DNA of 64,000 nt. Origin: Salibaculum griseiflavum. Its GTDB lineage: Bacteria > Pseudomonadota > Alphaproteobacteria > Rhodobacterales > Rhodobacteraceae. The position numbers and the translations under genes were made by a program. This document shows positions 8,180 to 17,663 of the stretch, one piece after another. Numbering within the stretch: the first letter of the stretch is position 1; every line of letters starts with the position of its first letter. The notes below the pieces were generated by a model, which did no database searches, was not told where the DNA came from, and saw nothing but the letters and a program-made list of their open reading frames with translations. Where the stretch lies: assembly GCF_003129565.1 (NCBI RefSeq), contig NZ_QETF01000011.1, positions 32,006 to 96,005 on the forward strand, in the 5' to 3' direction.

Positions 8180-9775
8180 ATGACAAATCGCCCCGATCTT
8201 CCGCCCGAAATCGCCCGCCGCCGGACCTTTGCGATCATCTCGCATCCCGACGCCGGCAAGACGACCCTGACCGAGAAATTCCTGCTTTACGGCGGCGCCA
8301 TCCAGATGGCCGGACAGGTGCGCGCCAAGGGCGAAGCGCGGCGCACCCGGTCGGACTTCATGCAGATGGAGAAGGACCGTGGCATTTCCGTTTCGGCCTC
8401 GGCGATGTCGTTCGATTACAAGGACTTCCGATACAATCTTGTGGATACCCCCGGCCACTCGGACTTTTCCGAGGACACCTATCGGACACTGACAGCGGTG
8501 GACGCCGCCGTCATGGTCATCGACGGCGCCAAGGGTGTGGAGAGTCAGACCAGAAAACTCTTTGAAGTCTGCAGGTTGCGCGACCTTCCTATCCTGACCT
8601 TCTGCAACAAGATGGACCGCGAAAGCCGCGAGACCTTCGAGATCGTGGACGAGATCCAGGAAAACCTCGCCATCGACGTCACCCCGGCCAGCTGGCCCAT
8701 TGGCATGGGCCGGGATTTCATCGGCTGCTACGACCTGCTGCGCGATCGTTTGGAGCTGATGGACCGCGCCGACCGCAACAAGGTCGCGGAAAGCATTGAA
8801 ATCAATGGGCTTGATGACCCCAAGCTGGCCGAACACGTGCCCGCCCACCTGCTGGAGCCGTTCCTGGAAGAGATCGAGATGGCGCGGGAATTGCTGCCGC
8901 CGCTGGATGTGCAGGCGGTGCTGGATGGCACCATGACACCGATCTGGTTCGGCTCGGCGATCAACTCCTTCGGGGTCAAGGAACTGATGGAAGGGATCGG
9001 CGATTTCGGTCCGGAGCCGCAACCAACCAGCGCCACCCCACGCCAGATTTCCCCCGAGGAAACAAAGGTTTCCGGCTTTGTCTTCAAAGTCCAGGCGAAC
9101 ATGGACCCCAAGCATCGCGACCGGGTGGCCTTTGTCCGACTGGCCTCGGGCCACTTCAACCGCGGCATGAAGCTGACCCATGTCCGCACGAAGAAGCCGA
9201 TGGCGATTTCAAACCCGGTCCTGTTCCTGGCTTCGGACCGGGAACTGGCCGAGGAGGCCTGGGCCGGCGATATCATCGGCATCCCCAACCACGGGCAATT
9301 GCGCATCGGCGATACCCTGACCGAGGGCGAGGCACTCAAGGTCACGGGCATCCCCTCTTTCGCGCCCGAACTGCTGCAAGGCGTGCGGGCGGGCGATCCG
9401 ATGAAAGCCAAGCACCTGGAAAAGGCGCTGATGCAATTTGCCGAGGAAGGCGCGGCCAAGGTCTTCAAGCCGATGATCGGGTCGGGCTTCATCGTCGGCG
9501 TCGTGGGCCAGCTGCAATTCGAGGTGCTGGGCAGCCGGATCGAGATGGAATACGGCCTGCCCGTCCGGTTCGAGGCTTCGCAATTCACCAGCGCAAGATG
9601 GGTGCACGGCCCCAAGGACGCGGTGGAGAAATTCGCCCAGGCCAACAAGCAGCATATCAGCTACGACAATGACGGCGACGTGGTCTACATGACCCGCCTG
9701 CAATGGGATATCGACCGGGTCGAACGGGACTATCCGGAGATCACCCTGTCGGCCACCAAGGAGATGATGGTCTAG
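8180..9775 (+). CDS. prfC: Peptide chain release factor 3
   Basis: The product has 531 residues. GTPase motifs are G1 (SHPDAGKTTLTEK, about 20-32), a G2 region ending at the EDRGIS-like KDRGIS, G3 (DTPGHSDF) and G4 (NKMDRE). The domain II and III regions then match RF3 length (about 527 in E. coli). RF3 is a translational GTPase that removes RF1/RF2 from the ribosome after peptide release. It differs from EF-G by lacking domains IV and V, as here. It stands alone between the Hint gene and the DEAD-box helicase gene. Confidence 0.96.
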   Translation: MTNRPDLPPEIARRRTFAIISHPDAGKTTLTEKFLLYGGAIQMAGQVRAKGEARRTRSDFMQMEKDRGISVSASAMSFDYKDFRYNLVDTPGHSDFSEDTYRTLTAVDAAVMVIDGAKGVESQTRKLFEVCRLRDLPILTFCNKMDRESRETFEIVDEIQENLAIDVTPASWPIGMGRDFIGCYDLLRDRLELMDRADRNKVAESIEINGLDDPKLAEHVPAHLLEPFLEEIEMARELLPPLDVQAVLDGTMTPIWFGSAINSFGVKELMEGIGDFGPEPQPTSATPRQISPEETKVSGFVFKVQANMDPKHRDRVAFVRLASGHFNRGMKLTHVRTKKPMAISNPVLFLASDRELAEEAWAGDIIGIPNHGQLRIGDTLTEGEALKVTGIPSFAPELLQGVRAGDPMKAKHLEKALMQFAEEGAAKVFKPMIGSGFIVGVVGQLQFEVLGSRIEMEYGLPVRFEASQFTSARWVHGPKDAVEKFAQANKQHISYDNDGDVVYMTRLQWDIDRVERDYPEITLSATKEMMV

Positions 9776-9854
9776 CGTCGCGCGTCCGGGCGGCGCCGCG
9801 CCCATGGTTCGCCCGGGGCCAGACCTGGGTCAAGGGGCGAAACAGTCGATTTCC

Positions 9855-9883
9855 TTGACCTTTCCCCTCCCGGGGCGTATGCC
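9855..9883 (+). promoter_or_regulatory. Candidate promoter of the DEAD-box helicase gene
   Basis: TTGACC (9855-9860) and TATGCC (9878-9883) have a 17-bp spacing. This would give a leader of roughly 85 nt before the TTG start at 9977. Confidence 0.4.
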
Positions 9884-9900
9884 CAGCGCACCAAGACGCT
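9882..9900 (+). repeat. 19-nt copy of helicase coding sequence in its own leader
   Basis: The segment is identical over 19 nt to 10842-10860 inside the helicase coding region, in the same orientation. In the gene it encodes the SQRTKTL stretch. The meaning is unknown. Confidence 0.7.
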
Positions 9901-9976
9901 CCGGCAATACGGCCGGGCGGGCCGCGTGTGTATCTGCGGCCGTCTCAAAACGCCGCATCCGCGCGAAAGGCTTGAT

Positions 9977-11419
9977 TTGACAAAATTTTCCGACCTGAAA
10001 CTTGACCCCAAGGTCCTCAAGGCCATTGAGGAAACCGGGTATGAAACCCCCACCCCGATCCAGGCTGGCGCGATTCCACCCGCGCTGGAAGGCCGCGATG
10101 TGCTGGGCATCGCCCAGACCGGCACTGGCAAGACCGCCAGTTTCACCTTGCCGATGATCACCATGCTCAAGCGGGGACGCGCCCGGGCGCGTATGCCGCG
10201 CAGCCTGGTCCTGTGCCCGACGCGCGAACTGGCCGCGCAGGTCGCCGAGAACTTCGACACCTATGCCAAACACACGAAGCTGACCAAGGCGCTGCTGATC
10301 GGCGGCGTCAGCTTCAAGGAACAGGACCAGCTCATCGACAAGGGCGTCGATGTGCTGATCGCAACGCCGGGTCGCCTTCTGGACCATTTCGAGCGCGGCA
10401 AGCTGATCCTGTCCGACGTCAAGGTCATGGTCGTTGACGAGGCCGACCGGATGCTCGACATGGGGTTCATCCCGGATATCGAGAAGATCTTCGGACTGAC
10501 GCCCTTTACCCGCCAGACGCTGTTCTTCTCGGCCACCATGGCCTCGGAAATCGAGCGGATCACCAGCACCTTCCTGTCGAACCCCGCCCGGATCGAGGTG
10601 GCCCGTCAGGCCACCGCGTCGGAGACGATCGAACAGGGCGTGGTGATGTTCAAAGGCTCGCGCCGCGACCGGGCCGACAGCGAAAAGCGCAAGCTGCTGC
10701 GCGCGTTGATCGACGCCGAAGGCGAGACATGCACCAACGCCATCATCTTCTGCAATCGAAAGATGGACGTGGATGTCGTGGCCAAGTCATTGAAGAAATA
10801 CGGTTATGACGCCGCGCCGATCCATGGCGACCTGGACCAGTCCCAGCGCACCAAGACGCTGGAAGGATTCCGCGAGGGCACGATTCGCCTGTTGGTCGCC
10901 TCGGACGTGGCCGCACGGGGGCTGGATATTCCGGCCGTCAGCCACGTGTTCAATTTCGACGTGCCCAGCCATGCCGAGGACTACGTGCACCGCATCGGCC
11001 GGACCGGCCGTGCCGGACGCTCTGGCAAGGCCGTGATGATCTGCAACCCGCGCGACGAGAAGTATTTCGAAGCGGTGGAGAAGCTCCTGGAAAAGGAAAT
11101 CCCACGGATCGAGAACCCGCTGGCTCAGGGCAAACCGGAGCAGGTGCAAGAAGATGCGCCCGCCGAGGAAAAGCCCAAGCGCAGCCGTTCGCGGTCGCGC
11201 AAGAAGGACGAGGCGCCCACGGCGGATGCCGCCCCTAAGACCGATACTCCAAAGTCTGAGCCGAAGGCGGACGCCAAGCCCGAAGAAAAGAAGACCGACA
11301 ACCGCACCAAGCGAGGGCGCGGCGGGCGTGGGCGCGACCGTGACGACCAGGTCGTCGGCATGGGCGAAGATGCCCCCAGCTTCATCCTGAAAAGCTTTGC
11401 CGAACGCCGCGCCGGCTAG
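9977..11419 (+). CDS. DEAD-box RNA helicase (RhlE/RhlB-like)
   Basis: The product has 480 residues. Motifs appear in order: Q-motif (TPTPIQ), I (AQTGTGKT), Ia (PTRELAAQ), II (VVDEADRMLD), III (SATM), and IV-VI ending HRIGRTGRAGR. A basic Lys/Arg/Pro-rich tail starts after about residue 400 (RSRSRSRKKDE, RTKRGRGGRGRDRD) and probably binds RNA. Such helicases remodel structured RNA in cold adaptation, ribosome assembly or decay. The TTG start at 9977 sits 6 bp after GAAAGG and gives the usual LTKFSDLKL beginning. A GTG at 9926 would add 17 unlikely residues. RNase J lies just downstream on the opposite strand. Confidence 0.9.
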   Translation: MTKFSDLKLDPKVLKAIEETGYETPTPIQAGAIPPALEGRDVLGIAQTGTGKTASFTLPMITMLKRGRARARMPRSLVLCPTRELAAQVAENFDTYAKHTKLTKALLIGGVSFKEQDQLIDKGVDVLIATPGRLLDHFERGKLILSDVKVMVVDEADRMLDMGFIPDIEKIFGLTPFTRQTLFFSATMASEIERITSTFLSNPARIEVARQATASETIEQGVVMFKGSRRDRADSEKRKLLRALIDAEGETCTNAIIFCNRKMDVDVVAKSLKKYGYDAAPIHGDLDQSQRTKTLEGFREGTIRLLVASDVAARGLDIPAVSHVFNFDVPSHAEDYVHRIGRTGRAGRSGKAVMICNPRDEKYFEAVEKLLEKEIPRIENPLAQGKPEQVQEDAPAEEKPKRSRSRSRKKDEAPTADAAPKTDTPKSEPKADAKPEEKKTDNRTKRGRGGRGRDRDDQVVGMGEDAPSFILKSFAERRAG

Positions 11420-11425
11420 AAGGGA

Positions 11426-11465
11426 CATTCCAGAATTTAAGCCCCTTCGGGCAAATTCTGGAATG
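11426..11465. terminator. Long bidirectional terminator hairpin
   Basis: A perfect 13-bp outer inverted repeat (CATTCCAGAATTT / AAATTCTGGAATG) encloses a second stem GCCC-CTTC-GGGC. It lies between the helicase gene and the convergent RNase J gene. Confidence 0.7.
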
Positions 11466-11475
11466 TTGTCTGCGC

Positions 11476-13137
11476 CTAGCTCAACCGGCTGATCACAACC
11501 GTGACTTCGGGCTTCTTGCCGATCTCGTTCTCGGTGGTTCGCCGACACAGGATACGCAGGTCCTTCTCAAGGGTCTCGTCATCGCGCAGGACCTTGGCGT
11601 CAGCCCTCTGCAGCCAACCGCCAAGCGCATTTTCCAGCGTTTCGACCAGGTCCGCATTGTTGCGCCCGGTTTCGGGCAGGCCCATCAGCTCGCACCAAGG
11701 GTCGCCCAGCGGCTCGTTTTCCTCGTCAAGGATCAGCGTGACCGTGACATGGCCATTCAGCGCCATGCGGATACGGTCCCGGATGATGCCGTCGAACTGG
11801 CCCACATGGGCACGGCCATCCAGGTAGACGCGGCCGGTTTCGATGAACTCGACCGGCTGCCCCGCCCCGATATCGACCATGGTGCCATTCACGGCCAGAA
11901 CCCCCGGATAGTCGTTTTCTCCGGCCAATTTCACATGTTCACGCAGGTGGCGGTGTTCGCCATGCATGGGGATCACCTTCTCGGGGTGGCAGATCTCGTG
12001 CATCGTCTTCAGGTCAGGCCGGTTGGCATGGCCCGACACGTGGTAAAGACCGGAACTGTCGTCGATCACGTCCACGCCCATTTCCGAGAACTGGTTCATG
12101 ATCCGGATCACGCCGCGTTCATTGCCGGGGATCGTCTTGGAGGAAAACAGGAACGTGTCCCCTTCCTTCAACCGCAGTCCCATATATTTGCCATTGGCCA
12201 GTTGGGCACTGGCGGCGCGGCGTTCGCCCTGGCTGCCGGTGACCAGCAGCAGGAGGTTCTCGCGCGGGATGCTCTTGGCGTCCTCGGGGCTGACCACCTT
12301 GGGGAAATCGTCAAGGATGCCGGTCTCGACCGCCGCCTCGATCATCCGGCGCATGGCCCGACCCAGCAGGCAGACCGACCGGCCCGCAGCCACGGCGGCC
12401 TGGGCAATCGTTCGCACCCGGCTGATATTGGAGGCAAAGGTCGTGGCGACCACCATGCCCGGCTGGGCCTTCATCAGCTTCTCGATCTCGGGGCCAACGC
12501 TGGCCTCGGACCGGCCGGGATGGTCGGAAAAGACATTGGTGCTGTCACAGACCAGCGCCTTGACGCCCGGTTCAGCCACCTGGGCCCAAAGCGTCCGGTC
12601 AAAGGGTTCGCCCACGCCGGGGGTCTCGTCGATCTTGAAATCGCCGGTATGCACAACGCGGCCGGCGGGCGTGTCGATCACCAGGCCCGAGCTTTCCGGG
12701 ATCGAATGGCTGATCGGCACGAACCCAACGGTGAAGGGCCCTGCCGTGACCGCCTCGGGCCAGGCCTCGACTGTGCGCACGCTTTGTTCGGAATAGCCGT
12801 GCTCGTCCATCTTGCGCCGCGCGATATTGGCGGTAAAGGCGCGGGCATGAATCGGCGCACCCAGCTTTTCCCACAGGTGGCCCACCGCACCGACATGGTC
12901 TTCGTGGGCATGGGTGATGAAGATCGCCTCAATCCGGTCCTTGCGGGCCTCGAGCCAGGAAATATCGGGAAAGATCAGGTCGACCCCCGGCGTCGTGTCC
13001 ATGTCCGGGAAGGTCACGCCCAGATCGACGACGATCAGGCGCTCCTCGTCCGGCTTGCCATATCCGTAGACATAGCAATTCATCCCGATCTCCCCCGCGC
13101 CGCCGAGGGGAAGATAGATCAATCTTTCGCTGCTCAT
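11476..13137 (-). CDS. rnj: Ribonuclease J
   Basis: The product has 553 residues. A metallo-beta-lactamase core with HAHEDHVG (about 78-85), a downstream SHSIPES and HTGDFKID, and the beta-CASP region (about 220-350) with GSQGE and the HVSGHAN motif mark RNase J. The C-terminal domain (about 450-553) is the RNase J dimer/tail domain. The enzyme has 5'-3' exo- and endoribonuclease activity in rRNA maturation and mRNA turnover. It is known from alphaproteobacteria as well as Firmicutes. It is the downstream gene of a coaX-rnj pair with only 2 bp between them. Confidence 0.95.
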   Translation of the reverse strand: MSSERLIYLPLGGAGEIGMNCYVYGYGKPDEERLIVVDLGVTFPDMDTTPGVDLIFPDISWLEARKDRIEAIFITHAHEDHVGAVGHLWEKLGAPIHARAFTANIARRKMDEHGYSEQSVRTVEAWPEAVTAGPFTVGFVPISHSIPESSGLVIDTPAGRVVHTGDFKIDETPGVGEPFDRTLWAQVAEPGVKALVCDSTNVFSDHPGRSEASVGPEIEKLMKAQPGMVVATTFASNISRVRTIAQAAVAAGRSVCLLGRAMRRMIEAAVETGILDDFPKVVSPEDAKSIPRENLLLLVTGSQGERRAASAQLANGKYMGLRLKEGDTFLFSSKTIPGNERGVIRIMNQFSEMGVDVIDDSSGLYHVSGHANRPDLKTMHEICHPEKVIPMHGEHRHLREHVKLAGENDYPGVLAVNGTMVDIGAGQPVEFIETGRVYLDGRAHVGQFDGIIRDRIRMALNGHVTVTLILDEENEPLGDPWCELMGLPETGRNNADLVETLENALGGWLQRADAKVLRDDETLEKDLRILCRRTTENEIGKKPEVTVVISRLS

Positions 13138-13139
13138 GT

Positions 13140-13913
13140 TCAGGTAGTTTCCTTGTTATAGCGATGGATGACCGTCAGGCCATGCATGGTCAGGTCGTCT
13201 TCGACCGTATCAAATAGCGCCTCGCCCGTGCTGAACAACGGGGCGAGACCGCCCGTTCCTATGACTTTCATCGGGCGGCCATATTCGCCCCTGATCCGGT
13301 TGCAGATGCCGTTCACGAGGCCGACATAGCCCCAGAAGACACCCGATTGCATGCAATCCACGGTGTTGGTGCCGATCACATGCGGCGGTTTGGTCACGTC
13401 CACATGGGGCAGCGCGGCGGCGGCGCTGTGTAGCGCCTCTAGGCTCAGGTTGACGCCCGGGGCGATCACGCCGCCCACATAGGCCCCGTCGCTCGCCACC
13501 ACGTCAAAGGTCGTGGCTGTCCCGAAATCCACAACGATCAGGTCACCGCCATGCCGGTCAAATGCCCCCGCGGTATTCACGAGCCGGTCCGGCCCGATCG
13601 ACGTGCCCTCGTCCACGCGCGGCGGGATTGGCAAGGCGCATTCGGGTTTGCCGACCACGATGGGGCGGCAGCCGAAGAACCTGTCGGCGAAGACGCGCAG
13701 GTTGAAGACCACGCGCGGCACGGTCGAGCTGATGATGACATCCGTAATGTCAGGATCGATCCTGTAGTGGTTCAGCAGGGTCGAAAACCAGGTGAAATAG
13801 GCATCGGCCGTGCGCGCGTGATGGGTGCTTGTGCGCAGGGTGCAGAGGAATCTCTCGCCATCCCAGAGGGCAAAGACCGTGTTCGTGTTGCCGCAGTCGA
13901 TACAGAGAAGCAT
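13140..13913 (-). CDS. coaX: Type III pantothenate kinase
   Basis: The product has 257 residues of the ASKHA fold: an N-terminal phosphate motif (CIDCGNTNTVFALWDG), the GPDRLVN motif near residue 105 and VVDFGTATTFD near 125. It phosphorylates pantothenate at the first step of coenzyme A synthesis, needs a monovalent cation and is insensitive to CoA feedback. I chose ATG 13913, with GAAAGG upstream inside the end of birA. A TTG at 13931 is in frame but less likely. The order birA-coaX-rnj is common in alphaproteobacteria. Confidence 0.94.
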   Translation of the reverse strand: MLLCIDCGNTNTVFALWDGERFLCTLRTSTHHARTADAYFTWFSTLLNHYRIDPDITDVIISSTVPRVVFNLRVFADRFFGCRPIVVGKPECALPIPPRVDEGTSIGPDRLVNTAGAFDRHGGDLIVVDFGTATTFDVVASDGAYVGGVIAPGVNLSLEALHSAAAALPHVDVTKPPHVIGTNTVDCMQSGVFWGYVGLVNGICNRIRGEYGRPMKVIGTGGLAPLFSTGEALFDTVEDDLTMHGLTVIHRYNKETT

Positions 13914-13927
13914 ACGCGTTTCGCCTT

Positions 13928-14680
13928 TCAAAAGAACACGTCCGCAGCCGCGATCCGCCGCCGACCCTTTGGCGTTGTCAGCACCAGATAGCCGTTTTCA
14001 TCAACGGTTTCAAAGGTGCCGGTGATCTCTTCCTTGGCAAGCCGTGCCGTTATGACCTCACCCAGCTTGGCGGCATCCTGCAGCCATGCCTCGCGAATCG
14101 GGGCAAAGCCATAGGTGACAAAGCTGGCCTCGCGGACGGCATAGGCGGCGGCAAGCAGGTCCAGGAAGTCTTCGGGGGTCACATCAGCCCCGGCTTCGCC
14201 GGCCAGCGACACGGGGCGCAGCGCCCCTGCTTCAACCTCATGGCCGTCGGGTGCGGCGGCGAGGTTGACCCCAACGCCGATCGACAAACCGGCGATGCGT
14301 CCTCGCTCGGCATGGCTCTCCAACAGGATCCCTGCCAGCTTGCCGCCGTTGAGCAGCACGTCGTTGGGCCATTTGAGGCTGAGCCCCGCGGGCCGTCCGG
14401 TGATGGACGCAACCGCATCAAACAGCGCCAGCGCCATCACGAAACTGCGCAACGCCGCACGCTCGGTGTCAGAGGACAGCGGCATCACGTAAGTGGCGGC
14501 GAAATTGCCCCGTGGCATTTTCCAGGCACGGCCACGCCGTCCGCGGGCCGCTGTCTGTTCGTGGGCCAAAATCCATGTGGGACCGGGCAGCGTCGGAAAA
14601 ATGCGCGCGGCCTCTGACAAGGTGCTGTCTGTGCGGAGCAGAACGATCCGCCCTACCCCGACAGGCCAATCAGTTGGCAA
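13928..14680 (-). CDS. birA: Biotin-[acetyl-CoA-carboxylase] ligase
   Basis: The product has 250 residues: a catalytic biotin-protein ligase domain (TSTL-like DSTLSEA, then [13 protein letters not shown] near residue 45, and [18 protein letters not shown] near 110) and a short C-terminal SH3-like domain. The N-terminal DNA-binding domain of E. coli BirA is absent, so it is a monofunctional ligase and not the bio repressor. It attaches biotin to carboxyl-carrier domains, such as those of the acyl-CoA carboxylase and pyruvate carboxylase encoded in this window. Its start overlaps the nuoN end by 11 bp, making it the distal gene of the nuo cluster. Confidence 0.93.
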   Translation of the reverse strand: MPTDWPVGVGRIVLLRTDSTLSEAARIFPTLPGPTWILAHEQTAARGRRGRAWKMPRGNFAATYVMPLSSDTERAALRSFVMALALFDAVASITGRPAGLSLKWPNDVLLNGGKLAGILLESHAERGRIAGLSIGVGVNLAAAPDGHEVEAGALRPVSLAGEAGADVTPEDFLDLLAAAYAVREASFVTYGFAPIREAWLQDAAKLGEVITARLAKEEITGTFETVDENGYLVLTTPKGRRRIAAADVFF

Positions 14681-16109
14681 GGGCCAGCGCGGCGGCTTCG
14701 GCGATGGGTTCCACGCCGAACAGGTTCACAACACCCACCAGCATGACAACGGCCGAACCCATGAGGAAGGTCCACAGCACGGGCGAGCCGTTGCGGTCCA
14801 GCGCCTCGTCCTGATCCTTGCCGAAATACATGTAGTAGACGATGCGCAGATAGTAGAAGGCCCCGATGACCGAGGCCACAACACCGGCGATGGCCAGCCA
14901 GATCAGCCCACCTTCGACCGCGGCGCGCAGCACGTAGAACTTGCCGAAGAAGCCCAGCATCGGCGGCACGCCCGCCAGGCTGAACAGCAACACCAGCATG
15001 GCCAGCGCCTTACCCGGTTCGGCCTTGGAATACATGTTGAGCGAGGCGATATCCGTCACCGGGCGGCCGTCCTTTTCCATCGAGATGATGAAAGCGAAGG
15101 TGCCCACGTTCATCGCGATATAGATCGCCATATAGATCAGCATCGCTTGCACACCGAAGGCTGTGCCGGCGGCCAGGCCCATGAGGGCAAAGCCCATATG
15201 TGCGATCGAGGAATAAGCCATCAGGCGCTTGATGTCGGTCTGGCCGATTGCGGCGATCCCGCCGATGAACATCGACGCGACCGACAGGAAGGCAACGATC
15301 TGTTGCCAGTCACCCACGGACCCGCCGAAGGCATCGTGCACGACGCGAGCAAAGAGGCCCATGGCGGCCATCTTGGGGGCGGTGGCGAAGAAGGCCGTGA
15401 CGGGCGTCGGCGCACCTTCGTAGACATCCGGCGTCCACATGTGGAACGGCGCGGCCGAAACCTTGAAGGCGAAGCCGGCCATCAGGAACACAAGACCGAA
15501 GAGCAAGCCCAGCGACACGCCGTCCGAGGTCGCCTCGATGATGCCCGAGAACAGGGTCGTGCCGGCATAGCCATAGGTCAGCGACGCACCGTAGAGCAGC
15601 AGGCCCGAGGACAGCGCCCCAAGGACGAAGTATTTCAGCCCTGCCTCGGTCGATTTCGCACTGTCGCGGCGCAGCGAGGCGACGACATAGAGCGCGAGCG
15701 ATTGCAGCTCCAGCCCCATGTAAAGCGCCATCAGGTCACCGGCGGCCACCATGACCATCATGCCGACGACCGCGAGCGCGATCAGCAGCGGATATTCGAA
15801 GCGCAACAGGTCGCGCCGGGCCATGTAGCTTTCGCTCATGATGAGGACGGCCGCCGCCGAGGCCAGGATCACCACCTTGGCAAAACGCGCATAGGCGTCA
15901 TCCACGATCATTCCGCCGAAGGCTGTGGTCGTGCCCTGCCCGGCGAAGCCGATCCACAGCGCCAGCGCCAGGAACAGCGCCGCGGTGACCCAGGTCAGAA
16001 GACCGGCCATCTTGTCCTTGGTCGTGTAGACGGCCAGCAGCAGCGCGGCCATGGAATAGACCGCAAGGATGATTTCGGGAAGGATGGTATTAAGATCGGC
16101 AGAGATCAT
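14670..16109 (-). CDS. nuoN: NADH-quinone oxidoreductase subunit N
   Basis: The product has 479 residues and about 14 membrane helices. It is an antiporter-like proton-pumping subunit of the complex I membrane arm. It shows the conserved [14 protein letters not shown] stretch, a Lys in LMAYSS context (IKRLMAYSS) and the [15 protein letters not shown] signature of NuoN (versus NuoL/M). It is the last nuo gene, 12 bp after nuoM. Confidence 0.96.
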   Translation of the reverse strand: MISADLNTILPEIILAVYSMAALLLAVYTTKDKMAGLLTWVTAALFLALALWIGFAGQGTTTAFGGMIVDDAYARFAKVVILASAAAVLIMSESYMARRDLLRFEYPLLIALAVVGMMVMVAAGDLMALYMGLELQSLALYVVASLRRDSAKSTEAGLKYFVLGALSSGLLLYGASLTYGYAGTTLFSGIIEATSDGVSLGLLFGLVFLMAGFAFKVSAAPFHMWTPDVYEGAPTPVTAFFATAPKMAAMGLFARVVHDAFGGSVGDWQQIVAFLSVASMFIGGIAAIGQTDIKRLMAYSSIAHMGFALMGLAAGTAFGVQAMLIYMAIYIAMNVGTFAFIISMEKDGRPVTDIASLNMYSKAEPGKALAMLVLLFSLAGVPPMLGFFGKFYVLRAAVEGGLIWLAIAGVVASVIGAFYYLRIVYYMYFGKDQDEALDRNGSPVLWTFLMGSAVVMLVGVVNLFGVEPIAEAAALALAN

Positions 16110-16121
16110 CGCGCGAAATCC

Positions 16122-17663
16122 TTAGTGCTGGGCCATCAGGGTGGCGGGCTCGAACGCCGCTTGCGCGGTCGTGACCTGGCCCACCAGCGCCTCGACCGAG
16201 GGGCCGATAATGTCGGTGACAAGGCTGGGATAGACACCCAGAAGAATGGTCATGACCACGAGCGGCGCAAAGATCCAGCGCTCGCGGGGGGTCATGTCGG
16301 TGATCGATTTCAGGCTTTCCTTGATCAAGTCGCCCATGACCACGCGGCGATAGAGCCACAGCGCATAGGCCGCCGACAGGATCACGCCCGTGGTGGCCAC
16401 GGCGGCAACCCAGGTATTGGCCTTGAAGACGCCCATCAGGGTCAGGAACTCGCCGATGAAACCGCTGGTTCCGGGCAAGCCCACATTGGCCATGGTGAAC
16501 AGCATGAAGATCAGCGCATAAGCCGGCATCCGGTTCACCAGCCCGCCATAGGCGTCGATGTCGCGGGTGTGCATCCGGTCATAGATCACGCCGACACAGA
16601 GGAACAAAGCGCCCGAGATGAAGCCGTGCGACAGCATCTGGAAGATGGCGCCGTCAATGCCCTGCTGGTTCACAGCGAAGATGCCCATGGTGACATAGCC
16701 CATATGGGCCACCGACGAATAGGCGATCAGCTTTTTCATATCCTCCTGCACCAGCGCGACAAGCGAGGTGTAGACGATGGCAATGGCCGAGAGCCACAGC
16801 ACCAGATCGCCCAGAACCTCGGTCCCGACGGGGAACATCGGTAGCGAGAAGCGCAGGAAGCCATAGCCGCCCATTTTCAGCAGGATCGCGGCCAGAACGA
16901 CCGACCCCGCGGTCGGTGCCTGAACGTGGGCGTCGGGCAGCCAGGTATGGACCGGCCACATCGGCATCTTGACTGCGAAGCTTGCGAAGAAGGCCAGCCA
17001 GAGCAGCGTCTGCAAGCCGCCGATGACGTGAATGCCCATCACGGTCATCGTCTCCGAGCCGAACTGGAAAGTCAGCAGGGTTTCGATATCCGTGGTGCCC
17101 GACTGGTAGAACATGGTCACCATGGCGACCAGCATCAGGACCGAGCCGAGGAAGGTATAAAGGAAGAACTTGAAGGCCGCATAGATGCGGTCCTTGCCGC
17201 CCCAGATGCCGATGATCAGGAACATCGGGATCAGGCCGGCCTCGAAGAACAGGTAGAACAGCACGAGGTCCAGCGCCATGAAAACGCCCAGCATGAGCGT
17301 TTCCAGAAGCAGGAAGGCGATCATGTATTCCTTGACCCGGTGGGTGACGTTCCAGCAGGCCGCGATGGTGATCGGCATCAGGAAGGTCGTCAGCATCACG
17401 AACAGCACGCTGATCCCGTCCACGCCCATCTTGTATTGCAGGCCCAACAACCAGTCGCGTTCCTCGACGAACTGGAAACCGGTATCGGCGGGGTTGAAGC
17501 CGAACAGGATGAACAGCGACACGACGAAGGTCATGATTGTCGCGGCCATGGCCACCCATTTGGCGTTGCGTTGCGCCGCCTCGTCCTCGCCCCGCAGGAA
17601 GATCGCAAGGATCAGCGCCGCGATGGTCGGGATGAAGGTGGTGATGGTTAGAAGGTTGCCCAT
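16122..17663 (-). CDS. nuoM: NADH-quinone oxidoreductase subunit M
   Basis: The product has 513 residues and about 14 membrane helices. It is an antiporter-like subunit of complex I. Family markers include [17 protein letters not shown], the key Glu of helix 5 ([14 protein letters not shown]) and [15 protein letters not shown]. Its ATG overlaps the nuoL stop (TAATG), so the two are translationally coupled. It pumps protons across the inner membrane during NADH oxidation. Confidence 0.96.
   Translation of the reverse strand: MGNLLTITTFIPTIAALILAIFLRGEDEAAQRNAKWVAMAATIMTFVVSLFILFGFNPADTGFQFVEERDWLLGLQYKMGVDGISVLFVMLTTFLMPITIAACWNVTHRVKEYMIAFLLLETLMLGVFMALDLVLFYLFFEAGLIPMFLIIGIWGGKDRIYAAFKFFLYTFLGSVLMLVAMVTMFYQSGTTDIETLLTFQFGSETMTVMGIHVIGGLQTLLWLAFFASFAVKMPMWPVHTWLPDAHVQAPTAGSVVLAAILLKMGGYGFLRFSLPMFPVGTEVLGDLVLWLSAIAIVYTSLVALVQEDMKKLIAYSSVAHMGYVTMGIFAVNQQGIDGAIFQMLSHGFISGALFLCVGVIYDRMHTRDIDAYGGLVNRMPAYALIFMLFTMANVGLPGTSGFIGEFLTLMGVFKANTWVAAVATTGVILSAAYALWLYRRVVMGDLIKESLKSITDMTPRERWIFAPLVVMTILLGVYPSLVTDIIGPSVEALVGQVTTAQAAFEPATLMAQH

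Noticed and set aside
7112..9181. Minus-strand open frame of 689 codons opposite the Hint gene and prfC
   Set aside because: The composition is that of an antisense shadow, and it crosses the boundary of two well-supported genes.
14493..16844. Very long open frame (783 codons) on the plus strand opposite nuoN and nuoM
   Set aside because: It is a by-product of high GC and membrane-protein codon use on the other strand. Composition is His/Gln/Arg/Asp-rich without any domain, and nuoN/nuoM are certain.
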